Source: Myxococcales bacterium | GTDB lineage: Bacteria > Myxococcota_A > Polyangia > Haliangiales > Haliangiaceae | Length of the DNA: 64,000 nt | Direction of reading: 5' to 3' | Assembly: GCA_016717005.1 (NCBI GenBank) | Contig: JADJUF010000020.1 | Coordinates: 62,001-126,000, forward strand | Shown here: in pieces, positions 57,559 through 64,000 of the stretch | Position numbering within the stretch: position 1 is the first letter of the stretch | Layout of the letters: each line of letters starts with the position of its first letter | Notes under the pieces: model-generated | Told to the model about the DNA's origin: nothing | Database searches by the model: none | The model's input: the letters and a program-made list of their open reading frames with translations, nothing else | Position numbers and translations under genes: made by a program

Positions 57559-58167
57559 ATGGCCGCAGCCGATCCCGACAAGCCCAGCAACGGCCGGTGC
57601 CGCATCGTCGTCACCGGCGGCCCCGGCGGCGGCAAGACCACCGCCGCCGACCTGTTCCGCCGCGAGATCGGCGAGCGCGTCGTGGTGGTGCCCGAGGCCG
57701 CGACCCTGCTGTTCTCGGGCGGCTTCCCGCGCACCGACGACGCGCTCGCGCGCCGGGCCGCGCAGCGCGCCATCTATCACGTCCAGCGCAACCTCGAGGA
57801 CGTGCAGTCGGCGCGCTTCCCCGACCGGATCCTCCTGTGCGACCGCGGCAGCGTCGACGGCGCGGCCTACTGGCCCGGGGCGCCGGCCGAGTTCTTCGAC
57901 GCCGTCGGCAGCACCGCGGACGCCGAGCTCGCGCGCTACGACGCGGTGATCTTCTTCGAGTGCGCCGCGGCCGGGGGCCTGTCGATCGAGGGCGGCAACC
58001 CGACCCGGACCGAGTCGATGGCCCAGGCGGTCGAGCTCGATCGCCAGCTCCACGCGCTCTGGTCGCGCCACCCGCGCTTCGTCATGGTCCCGCACGACCC
58101 GTCGTTCGTGAAGAAGATCATGTTCGGGCTCGCGGCGCTCGAGCGCATCGTCGCGCAGCTGCGCTGA
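57559..58167 (+). CDS. P-loop ATPase/kinase-like protein (AAA_28-type)
   Basis: A 202-residue cytoplasmic P-loop NTPase. The Walker A is RIVVTGGPGGGKTTAADLF (residues 15-33), a Walker B-like strand is RILLCDRGSVDGAAYWPG, and an Arg/Ser-containing lid is GNPTRTESMAQA. The fold pattern is that of nucleoside/NadR-type kinases and of the AAA_28 family, which have unknown phosphate acceptors. It ends 12 bp from the convergent lipoprotein gene. Function is not assigned. Confidence 0.82.
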   Translation: MAAADPDKPSNGRCRIVVTGGPGGGKTTAADLFRREIGERVVVVPEAATLLFSGGFPRTDDALARRAAQRAIYHVQRNLEDVQSARFPDRILLCDRGSVDGAAYWPGAPAEFFDAVGSTADAELARYDAVIFFECAAAGGLSIEGGNPTRTESMAQAVELDRQLHALWSRHPRFVMVPHDPSFVKKIMFGLAALERIVAQLR

Positions 58168-58179
58168 TCGACCCGCGGC

Positions 58180-58944
58180 TCAGCAGCCCCAGCCGACGAT
58201 CCGGCAGGTGCCGGAGGGCGCGCACACGCTGTCGACCTCGCCGTCCTTGCACGGCGCGACCGGGTGCGCGACCGGGCGCGGCACCGCCCTCGCGGACACC
58301 GGCCGTAGCCGCGGCGCGCGGGTCCAGCTGCAGTCGCGCCAGCTCGTGCACGGCACCGCGTCCGGCCAGCTCCACGCGCACTGCCCCGACGGCGCGCACG
58401 TACAGATCGGGCCCTGCTCGGTGAGCGGGCCGAGCATGCCCGGGGTGCCAGCCGCGCAGCGCGCGGCGCCGACGTCGAGCGCGCAGTCGTCGTCGCCGCG
58501 GCACGCCGCCGACGGGTCCGCCGCGGGCGCGATCCGGCGCAGCGTGCACTGGCGGTCGACGCAGCCGCACGCGCCCGGCGGCGGCGCGGACTCGTCGCAC
58601 GCGGCCATCGCCGCCGCGGCCGGCGCGCGACCGCAGCGCGCGGGCATGCACGGATCGTCCCAGCCGCAGTCGACGTCGGCCTTGCAGGAGTCGCCGCGGC
58701 CGGCGCGCGCGGCCGCCGCGGCGGTGGCGACCGCGGCGGCGTCGGCCGCGGTGACGGCCGCGCCCGCGTCGACCAGCACGACCGGCCCGATCGCGGGCCC
58801 CGTGGTCGACTCGGCGTCACGCTCGACCGCCGGCCCCGCCGCCGGCGCCGGCCGCGACGACCGCCCGCAGCCGCTCCCAAGCACGAGCGCCACCGCCGCC
58901 ACCCCGACGATCGATCCCAGGCGCGCGACGCGGGCGGACGGCAT
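58180..58944 (-). CDS. Cys-rich lipoprotein
   Basis: A 254-residue lipoprotein (VALVLGSGCG lipobox). An Ala/Thr-rich linker is followed by Cys-rich segments with repeated short motifs: CKADVDCGWDDPCMPARCG, CGCVDRQC, CRGDDDCALD and CTSWRDCSW. The DxDC/DDDC spacing is typical of myxobacterial surface lipoproteins with small disulfide knots. Function is unknown. GTG 58947 is an alternative start. Ends CRIVGWGC. Confidence 0.7.
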   Translation of the reverse strand: MPSARVARLGSIVGVAAVALVLGSGCGRSSRPAPAAGPAVERDAESTTGPAIGPVVLVDAGAAVTAADAAAVATAAAAARAGRGDSCKADVDCGWDDPCMPARCGRAPAAAAMAACDESAPPPGACGCVDRQCTLRRIAPAADPSAACRGDDDCALDVGAARCAAGTPGMLGPLTEQGPICTCAPSGQCAWSWPDAVPCTSWRDCSWTRAPRLRPVSARAVPRPVAHPVAPCKDGEVDSVCAPSGTCRIVGWGC

Positions 58945-58998
58945 CACACGACGATCCCACGACCGCGCCGGGCGGACAACCGCGGCGCCGCACCGGGA

Positions 58999-59838
58999 TC
59001 AGGGCAGGTTCGAGCGCACCACCAGCACCGAGCACGGCGCGCTGCGCACGACCGCCTCGGCGGTGCTGCCGAGCAGGATCCGCCGCAGCCCGGTCCGGCC
59101 GTGGGTCGCGACGACGACCAGATCTGCGGCGACCCCGGCGGCGGCGCGGGCGATGATCTCGGCGGCGTCGCCGCGCTCGACCACGAGCTCGGCGTCGAGC
59201 CCGCAGTCCTGCACCGCCGCCGACAGCCGCGCCCGGGCCCGCGCGAGCTCGTCCTCGGCCGCGGCCGGGGCCACGCCGTCGGCGAGGGGGTCGAGGCAAT
59301 GGAGCGCGGTCACCGCCACGCCCCGGCGCCGGGCCTCGTCGGCGGCCGCGGCCAGGGCCGGCAACGACAGCGCCGACAGGTCGGTCGCGACCAGGATCCG
59401 CAACCCGAACGGCGGGCGCGCCACCAGCACCGCGCACGGCGCGTGGCGCACCACCCGCCCGGCCACGCCGCCGAGGACCTGCCGCCGCAGCGACGCGCCG
59501 CCGTGCGCGGCGACCACGATCAACGCGGCCGCGCGCGCCGCGGCCGCCGCGACGATCGCCCCGCACGGCTCGCCGGTCAGCACCAGCGCGTCGACCGCGG
59601 CCCGGTCGTCACCGCCGCCGCCGATCGCGCGGGCGATGGTCGTGCGCACCGGCGCGATCGTCGCGGCCGCGGTCGCGTCCCCGGCGCCGTCGTCCAGCAC
59701 GTGGGCCACGACCAGCCGCGCGCCGTGGGCCAGGGCCTGCGCGAAGCCGGCGCGCACGGCCTCGTCGGCCGCCGCGCTCAGATCGGTGGCGACGAGGATC
59801 ACCGGCTGGGCCGGCTGGGCAGGAGCTGGAGGGTGCAT
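58999..59838 (-). CDS. Tandem universal stress protein (two UspA domains)
   Basis: A 279-residue cytoplasmic protein with two Usp domains (about 11-145 and 150-278). The second has the ATP-binding signature THGRTGLRRILLGSTAEAVV. The first has a variant (AHGGASLRRQVLGGVAGRVV), so perhaps only one domain binds ATP. Usp proteins help survival under starvation and stress. A hairpin sequence and a TACCTT hexamer lie in its upstream region. The neighbouring pseudogene also contains a Usp end. Confidence 0.92.
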   Translation of the reverse strand: MHPPAPAQPAQPVILVATDLSAAADEAVRAGFAQALAHGARLVVAHVLDDGAGDATAAATIAPVRTTIARAIGGGGDDRAAVDALVLTGEPCGAIVAAAAARAAALIVVAAHGGASLRRQVLGGVAGRVVRHAPCAVLVARPPFGLRILVATDLSALSLPALAAAADEARRRGVAVTALHCLDPLADGVAPAAAEDELARARARLSAAVQDCGLDAELVVERGDAAEIIARAAAGVAADLVVVATHGRTGLRRILLGSTAEAVVRSAPCSVLVVRSNLP

Positions 59839-59853
59839 GGTCGCCCGCTCGCG

Positions 59854-59866
59854 AGGAGCCGCTCCT
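59854..59866 (-). promoter_or_regulatory. Inverted repeat AGGAGCCGCTCCT in the Usp leader
   Basis: A 6-bp arm inverted repeat with a 1-nt centre, 15 nt before the UspA start and just after a TACCTT hexamer (59870-59875, minus strand). It holds an AGGAG ribosome-site-like sequence, so it could be an operator or a translational control element. Confidence 0.35.
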
Positions 59867-59973
59867 GCAAGGTAGCACCGTCGCGGCGGCATCGATCGCG
59901 GCGCCGGGGTATGGTCGTCGCACCGAGCGCGGTCGTCGGCGGGTCGCCCGCGGCCCGCGCGCCCGGCCCATCC

Positions 59974-60400
59974 ATGGCGCACGCCTCTCACAAGCTCGGC
60001 GGCGCGTTCGAAGGCGCGCTGGCAGGCGGCGGTGATCCGGCCCGCTGTACGTGTTCGGCCCGTTCCTCAAGCTGATCGTCGCGGCCGGGGTCGCCAACGT
60101 CACCTTCGGCGCGTCGATCTGGCTCGCGGTCGTGACCGTCGCGATGGTGTCGGCGATGTACCGCCTGGTCATGCGCTGGGTGACCGACGGCAGCGGCGGC
60201 AGCGGCCTCAACGGGCCTGCGATCTGATCATGATGGTCAGCCACGGCCGCGGCGGGGTCACGCGCGCGGCCCGCGTCAAGGTCGGCAGCGTCGTCGACCA
60301 GCTCCTGCCGCAGCTGCCGTGCCCGATGTTCCTGGTGTCGGCGCGCCCCGAGCCCGCGGCGGCGCGGCCCGAGCCCGACGCAGCGGCGGCGCTCCCGTGA
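59974..60400 (+). pseudogene. APC amino-acid permease fused to Usp, internally deleted
   Basis: The pieces read as one ancestral gene. MAHASHKLGGAFEGALAGGG is the permease start. After a shift, LYVFGPFLKLIVAAGVANV and the helix SIWLAVVTVAMVSAMYRLVM follow. The sequence then jumps directly to a Usp C-terminus, CDLIMMVSHGRGGVTRAARV, with VGSVVDQLLPQLPCPMFLV and a stop at 60400. Fusions of an APC permease with a C-terminal Usp domain exist, so the missing part (most of the permease) has been lost, with one frameshift. A decayed or mis-assembled gene; no function is expected. Confidence 0.75.
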
Positions 60401-60497
60401 CCACCGCCGCCGTGGTATCTGCCGGCATGCGCCGAGTCCTCACGGTCGAGTTCAGCCGATCTCCCGACCGACGCCGCCCCCGACGAGGCGCGCGGTC

Positions 60498-62489
60498 GTG
60501 AGCGATCGGCGCGACCAGCTCGACCAGCCCGACAAGAGCGACCGGCCCGACGGCGACCCACCCGGCAAGAGCGACCAGCCCGACAAGAGCGACCGGCCCG
60601 GCAAGAGCGGCCGGCCCGACAGCGACCGGCCCAGGCGCGCGGCCCGCGCCGTCCGTGGCGTCCGTAGTCTGATCGAGCAGCTCGAGGATCAGGCCGCCGG
60701 GTTCATCGGGGTCACGCCCGACGATCGGATCAGCGTGGTCGAGGGCATGCTGCGCCGGTCGACGGCCCACGCCATCGGCTACTGGCTCCAGCTCATCCTG
60801 GCGATGGCCATCGCCACGCTCGGCCTGGCGATGAACAGCGTCGCGGTCGTGATCGGCGCCATGCTGATCTCGCCGCTGATGGGGCCGTTGATCGAGTTCG
60901 GCGTCGGCCTCGCCACCGGTTCGCTCCTGCTGACGATCCGCGCCGGCGTCCGCACCGCCGCCAGCGTCGCGGTGGTGGTGTTCGCGGCCGCCGGCCTGAC
61001 CCGGCTGCTGCCGTTCCACGAGGTCACGACCGAGCTGGCGGGCCGGACCAGCCCGACGATGATCGATCTGTTCATCGCCGTCGCGTGCGCGCTGGCCGCG
61101 GTCTACACCACCGTCCGCGAGGGCAAGGACGCGATGGCCGCCGCCGCCGGGACCGCGATCGGCATCGCGCTGGTCCCGCCGCTGTGCACCGCCGGCTACG
61201 GCCTGGGCACCGGCAACCACGACATGCTGCAGGGCGCGCTCTTGCTCTTCACCGCCAACTTCGCGGCGATCACCGCGGTCACCTCGGCGACGGTGTTGCT
61301 GCTGGGCTTCGGCCAGGTCAACACCGCCGAGATCGAGGACGACGTGCTCGAGCGCCCGTCCGAGGGCCGCCTGGCCCATGTCGCCGCCCGGGTCACGCGC
61401 CGCACCGTCGGCCGCCGCCTGGGCGCGCTGACGCGCCTGCTGTTGCCGGCGATGCTGCTCGGCGCGATCCTCGTGCCGCTGCGCCGGGCGCTGCACGAGG
61501 TCAGCTGGCAGGTCGAGGTCCGGTCCGAGGTCGAGCGCCTGCTCGCCGAGGTCCCCGGCGCCGTGGTCCGCCAGAGCCTCGAGGTCCGCGCCGGCACCGT
61601 CCGGGTCCGGCTGTTCCTGGTCGGCACCGACGCGGAGGCCCGCGCCGTCGCCGCGACCCTGCGCACGAAGATCGCGATGCGCCTCGGCAAGGAGCCGCTG
61701 GTGGACGTGGTCGCGGTGCCTGACGCGGCGACCCTCGACGCGATGGCGAACCAGCTGCGCCAGGCGGCCCTCCCGCCGCCCGACGCGCCGGCGCCGGCGC
61801 CGATCACGCCGCCGGCCACCTTGTTCGCGAGCGCGCTCGATGACGCCCTCGCCCACCACTGGCCGTCGTCGGCGGGCACCGTCCTGCGGCTGCGCGTCAC
61901 GCCGCGCGGCGGCACCCCGGTCGCGCTCGAGCTCGACGTGACCCACCTCGGGGCCCCGCTCGGCGAGGTCGGCGAGCAGCTGCTCGAGCAGGCGTGGAGC
62001 GCGCAGCTCGAGGCCACCGTCGACGTGAACGATCACCCGCTGCCGGTCGCCGCGGTCGCGGCCCCGGCCGACGCCGGCGAGACCTGGCTGCCCGAGGCCG
62101 TGCGCGTGCTCGACGCGACCGCCGGGATCGCCGGCCTGAGCCTGTGCTTCACCGTGCCGGCGCCGGCGCCGCCGCCGCCTGCGCGGCCCTGGCGCGCGCC
62201 CACCCCACCGCCACCGCCCGCGTCGATCGAGATCGTGCGCGGCGTGCTGACCGGCCTGACCCGGGCGCGGCCCGACGCGGTGATCGTCGATGGCGTCGGC
62301 TGGAGCGTCCGCGTCACGACCGCGAGCTGCTTGCCGGCGCCGACCGCCCCGGCCGATCCGACCGCGCCCGTCCCGGCGGCCGATCCGACCGCGCCCGCCC
62401 CGGCGCCGCCGCCCACCCAGCCCGCGTCGGCCCCGGCGCCTGCGCCCGCGGCATCCGCGCCCGCAGCGCCGACGACCGCGGCGCCCTGA
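60498..62489 (+). CDS. DUF389 membrane protein with disordered N- and C-tails
   Basis: A 663-residue inner-membrane protein from GTG 60498. The first 50 residues repeat DKSDRPDG/GKSDQPD-like units. A DUF389 core follows, with VTPDDRISVVEGMLRRSTAH and helices such as AVVIGAMLISPLMGPLIEFG and AIGIALVPPLCTAGYGLG. The C-terminal half is a soluble alpha/beta region, then Pro/Ala-rich repeats (PTAPADPTAPVPAADPTA). DUF389 proteins (TIGR00341) are of unknown function. The N-terminal repeat may bind a partner. Confidence 0.87.
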   Translation: MSDRRDQLDQPDKSDRPDGDPPGKSDQPDKSDRPGKSGRPDSDRPRRAARAVRGVRSLIEQLEDQAAGFIGVTPDDRISVVEGMLRRSTAHAIGYWLQLILAMAIATLGLAMNSVAVVIGAMLISPLMGPLIEFGVGLATGSLLLTIRAGVRTAASVAVVVFAAAGLTRLLPFHEVTTELAGRTSPTMIDLFIAVACALAAVYTTVREGKDAMAAAAGTAIGIALVPPLCTAGYGLGTGNHDMLQGALLLFTANFAAITAVTSATVLLLGFGQVNTAEIEDDVLERPSEGRLAHVAARVTRRTVGRRLGALTRLLLPAMLLGAILVPLRRALHEVSWQVEVRSEVERLLAEVPGAVVRQSLEVRAGTVRVRLFLVGTDAEARAVAATLRTKIAMRLGKEPLVDVVAVPDAATLDAMANQLRQAALPPPDAPAPAPITPPATLFASALDDALAHHWPSSAGTVLRLRVTPRGGTPVALELDVTHLGAPLGEVGEQLLEQAWSAQLEATVDVNDHPLPVAAVAAPADAGETWLPEAVRVLDATAGIAGLSLCFTVPAPAPPPPARPWRAPTPPPPPASIEIVRGVLTGLTRARPDAVIVDGVGWSVRVTTASCLPAPTAPADPTAPVPAADPTAPAPAPPPTQPASAPAPAPAASAPAAPTTAAP

Positions 62490-62499
62490 CCCGCCCTGA

Positions 62500-63273
62500 T
62501 CAGCGCGCCCGCGCGCGGCTGCGCGTGGCCCGGGCCTTCGGCGCGATCACCGCGGCGACCGCCGCGCGCTCCTTGCCGTGGCTGGGCTTGCCATGGTTGG
62601 CCGAGCGGCGCGTCGACTTGCGCGACGGCGTCGCGAGCGAGTCCTCGAGCGTGGAGGTCATCCCGGCCTTGCTGCCGCGGGTGTTACGCCGCGCGCTGTG
62701 CCCGGCGCCGGCCGCGCGATCGGTCTCCGACACGCCGGGCTGCGCGGTGTCGACCCACAGATCGCGCACCTGCTTCTCCGGCCGCGCCAGCACCATCGCC
62801 TGGGCCAGGGCGGCTCGGCCCTCGCGGCGCCCGATCAGGCTCGGCGCACCCGCCAGCTTCGGCCGCGCCGCGTCCGGCACCGACGCCCGCCCGGCGCTCC
62901 GGCCGCGGCGGTCGAGCAGCCGGCGGATCGCCTGCACCGCCGAGCGCAGCGCCGGCGCCCAGGCCAGCGCGCGGCTGGCGCCGAGGTGCTCGATCTGGAC
63001 CGGCGGCACCCCGGTCAGGCCCACGTGGATCGAGCAGCGCGTGTCGACGCCGCCGCGGGGCCCGTTGACGTCGGCGAACCGGATCGTCACGCGCTCGATC
63101 AGCGTCGCCCAGCGCGCGAGCGCGGCCGTGGTCTTGGCGCGGATCGTCGCCTCGAGCGTCGCCTCGACCTTGGGCCGAGCCCGGATGTCGAGCGCCGTCG
63201 TCGCCGTCGGGGTCGGGCCCCGGCTCGCCTTGCCGACCTTCGAAGCTGTGCGCGGGAGCGTCTGCTTTGCCAT
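62500..63273 (-). CDS. HPF/RaiA-like protein with a long basic tail
   Basis: A 257-residue protein. Residues about 55-120 match the ribosome-hibernation (HPF/RaiA) pattern: RVTIRFADVNGPRGGVDTRC and SIHVGLTGVPPVQIEHLGA, then ALRSAVQAIRRLLDRRG. The rest is Arg/Lys/Ser-rich and probably disordered (KSTRRSANHGKPSHGKE, ATRSRARAR). The GPRGGVD form occurs in short HPF-like proteins near stress genes. Binding to the ribosome is inferred. ATG 63273 follows a TAAAAC hexamer. Confidence 0.77.
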   Translation of the reverse strand: MAKQTLPRTASKVGKASRGPTPTATTALDIRARPKVEATLEATIRAKTTAALARWATLIERVTIRFADVNGPRGGVDTRCSIHVGLTGVPPVQIEHLGASRALAWAPALRSAVQAIRRLLDRRGRSAGRASVPDAARPKLAGAPSLIGRREGRAALAQAMVLARPEKQVRDLWVDTAQPGVSETDRAAGAGHSARRNTRGSKAGMTSTLEDSLATPSRKSTRRSANHGKPSHGKERAAVAAVIAPKARATRSRARAR

Positions 63274-63336
63274 GCCCGCGTTTTACCACGCTCGTCGCGG
63301 AAGCCTCGTCGGGCGCCCGCGACGCCGCGCCTCACC

Positions 63337-64000
63337 TCACGGCGACGGCAGGTGGACGCGCTCGTAGTCGGTGGCCGCAAATGGCAGGTCGAGGGCGGGG
63401 ACGCGCGCGGCGCGGCTGACGTATGGCGACACATGGTCCGTGAACCGCATCGGCTGGTAGTTGCGCGCGAAGATCGTGGCGAGCGCGCGCTCGACCCGAT
63501 CGGGGATCGCGCGCAGCCGCGCCGCCAGGTCGGGATCGCGGCACGCGTCGAGCTGGGCGGCGAGGCGGGCGTCATCGATCGTCGTCGGGGGCAGATCGCG
63601 ATCGGTGGCGCCCGGGGTGGGGTCGTTGGCGCGGCGCCACAGCGACGCCTCGCCGGCGACGGCGAACGGATCGACCGGCTCGCCGTCGAGCCAGACGTTG
63701 AAGTGCAGGTGCGGCGGATCGGCGCCGAGCGCGGCCACGAAGTTGAGCCCCGAGGCGCCCGACAGCGCGATCGGCTGGCCCCGGGCGACCACGTCGCCGG
63801 GCGCGATCAGCACCCGGGCCAGGTGGGCGTAGCTGGTGGCCAGGCCGTCGCCGTGATCGAGCAGGAGCTTGAGCCCGCCGCGGTGGAACTCGCTGACGAC
63901 CAGGATCGCGCGGCCGGCGGCGGGCGCGACGATGACCGTGCCGGGCGCGGTCGCGAAGTCGGTGCCGTTGTGGCTGTCGTAGGTGAGCGCGCCGCCCTGG
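63337..64000 (-). CDS. M23-family peptidase domain, C-terminal part (5' end outside window)
   Basis: The C-terminal 220 residues of a secreted zinc endopeptidase of the LytM/M23 type that cuts peptidoglycan peptides. The zinc and active-site motifs are visible: SHNGTDFATAPGT (H and D), LLLDHGDGLATSYAHLA, and HLHFNVWLDGEPVD. The last 80 residues (RRANDPTPGATDRDLPPTT to ERVHLPSP) are beyond the core. The start codon, signal peptide and promoter lie past position 64000. Confidence 0.88.
   Translation of the reverse strand, partial: QGGALTYDSHNGTDFATAPGTVIVAPAAGRAILVVSEFHRGGLKLLLDHGDGLATSYAHLARVLIAPGDVVARGQPIALSGASGLNFVAALGADPPHLHFNVWLDGEPVDPFAVAGEASLWRRANDPTPGATDRDLPPTTIDDARLAAQLDACRDPDLAARLRAIPDRVERALATIFARNYQPMRFTDHVSPYVSRAARVPALDLPFAATDYERVHLPSP

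Noticed and set aside
58208..59875. A 555-codon plus-strand frame with a Ser/Thr/Ala mix
   Set aside because: It is antisense to the Cys-rich lipoprotein and the tandem Usp gene, both of which have firm motifs.
60319..60501. Short 60-codon frame overlapping the Usp remnant and the DUF389 start
   Set aside because: Arg/Ala-rich composition, no motif, and it runs through the pseudogene in another frame.

Overview
The window is very GC-rich (roughly three quarters G+C by eye) and reads as a piece of a Myxococcota chromosome, most like the Haliangiales/Kofleriaceae side of the phylum. This assignment is an inference from content. There are five Ser/Thr protein kinase genes in 64 kb, two ECF sigma factors, many Cys-rich or FG-GAP surface lipoproteins, a metzincin ending in a MYXO-CTERM-like tail, and long antisense open frames caused by base composition. 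No rRNA, tRNA, CRISPR array or transposase was found.

Layout. 1-8752 (minus) is a tightly coupled run of about nine genes, most overlapping by ATGA/GTGA. It holds a GlmL/MutL-type ASKHA ATPase, a barrel-sandwich/KOW-like protein, a DUF6754-like membrane protein, three further membrane proteins (one with a ComEA-like helix-hairpin-helix segment) and a LolC-type permease. No B12 mutase subunit accompanies GlmL, and this is the best candidate for an undescribed membrane-associated system. A kinase gene (8798-10057) may lead the operon. 10243-15416 carries a frameshifted Pro/Ser/Thr-tailed lipoprotein and a large kinase-cyclase-like-ATPase-TPR regulator. 15421-24870 holds a crotonase-family enzyme, an outer-membrane barrel, a YkgJ-like protein, an FG-GAP lipoprotein, a broken zinc-ribbon gene, release factor 3, two small envelope proteins and a polysaccharide deacetylase. 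24917-27458 is an ECF sigma / FecR-domain / Cys-rich lipoprotein cassette. 27572-39513 mixes a metalloprotease, lipoproteins, kinases, a serine hydrolase, an acyl-CoA dehydrogenase with a GIDE-like partner, and a second ECF sigma divergent from a kinase-TPR gene.

39545-48640 (minus) is a System I cytochrome c maturation operon: ccmE, a fused ccmF-ccmH, a CcmI-like gene, a large unassigned secreted protein, ccmA, ccmB, ccmC, a CcmD-like gene and a small membrane protein. CcmE is the Cys-type variant (CPSKY). moaA lies just upstream. 50086-53797 is an accessory patch: a small unknown gene with an 18-bp palindrome, a degenerate repeat array that has destroyed an mscS gene, an AT-rich island, an orphan Dam-type methylase, a desaturase, and a 437-bp tract of almost pure G/C that is probably an assembly artefact. 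53798-64000 holds a C69 peptidase, an amine oxidase, an Old Yellow Enzyme, a P-loop ATPase, a UspA protein beside an APC-permease/Usp pseudogene, a DUF389 membrane protein, an HPF/RaiA-like protein and a truncated M23 peptidase.

Two genome-wide habits show through. Many unlinked genes have a TANNNT -10 hexamer only 6-8 nt before the start codon, which implies leaderless mRNAs. Convergent neighbours often end within 0-15 bp of each other.
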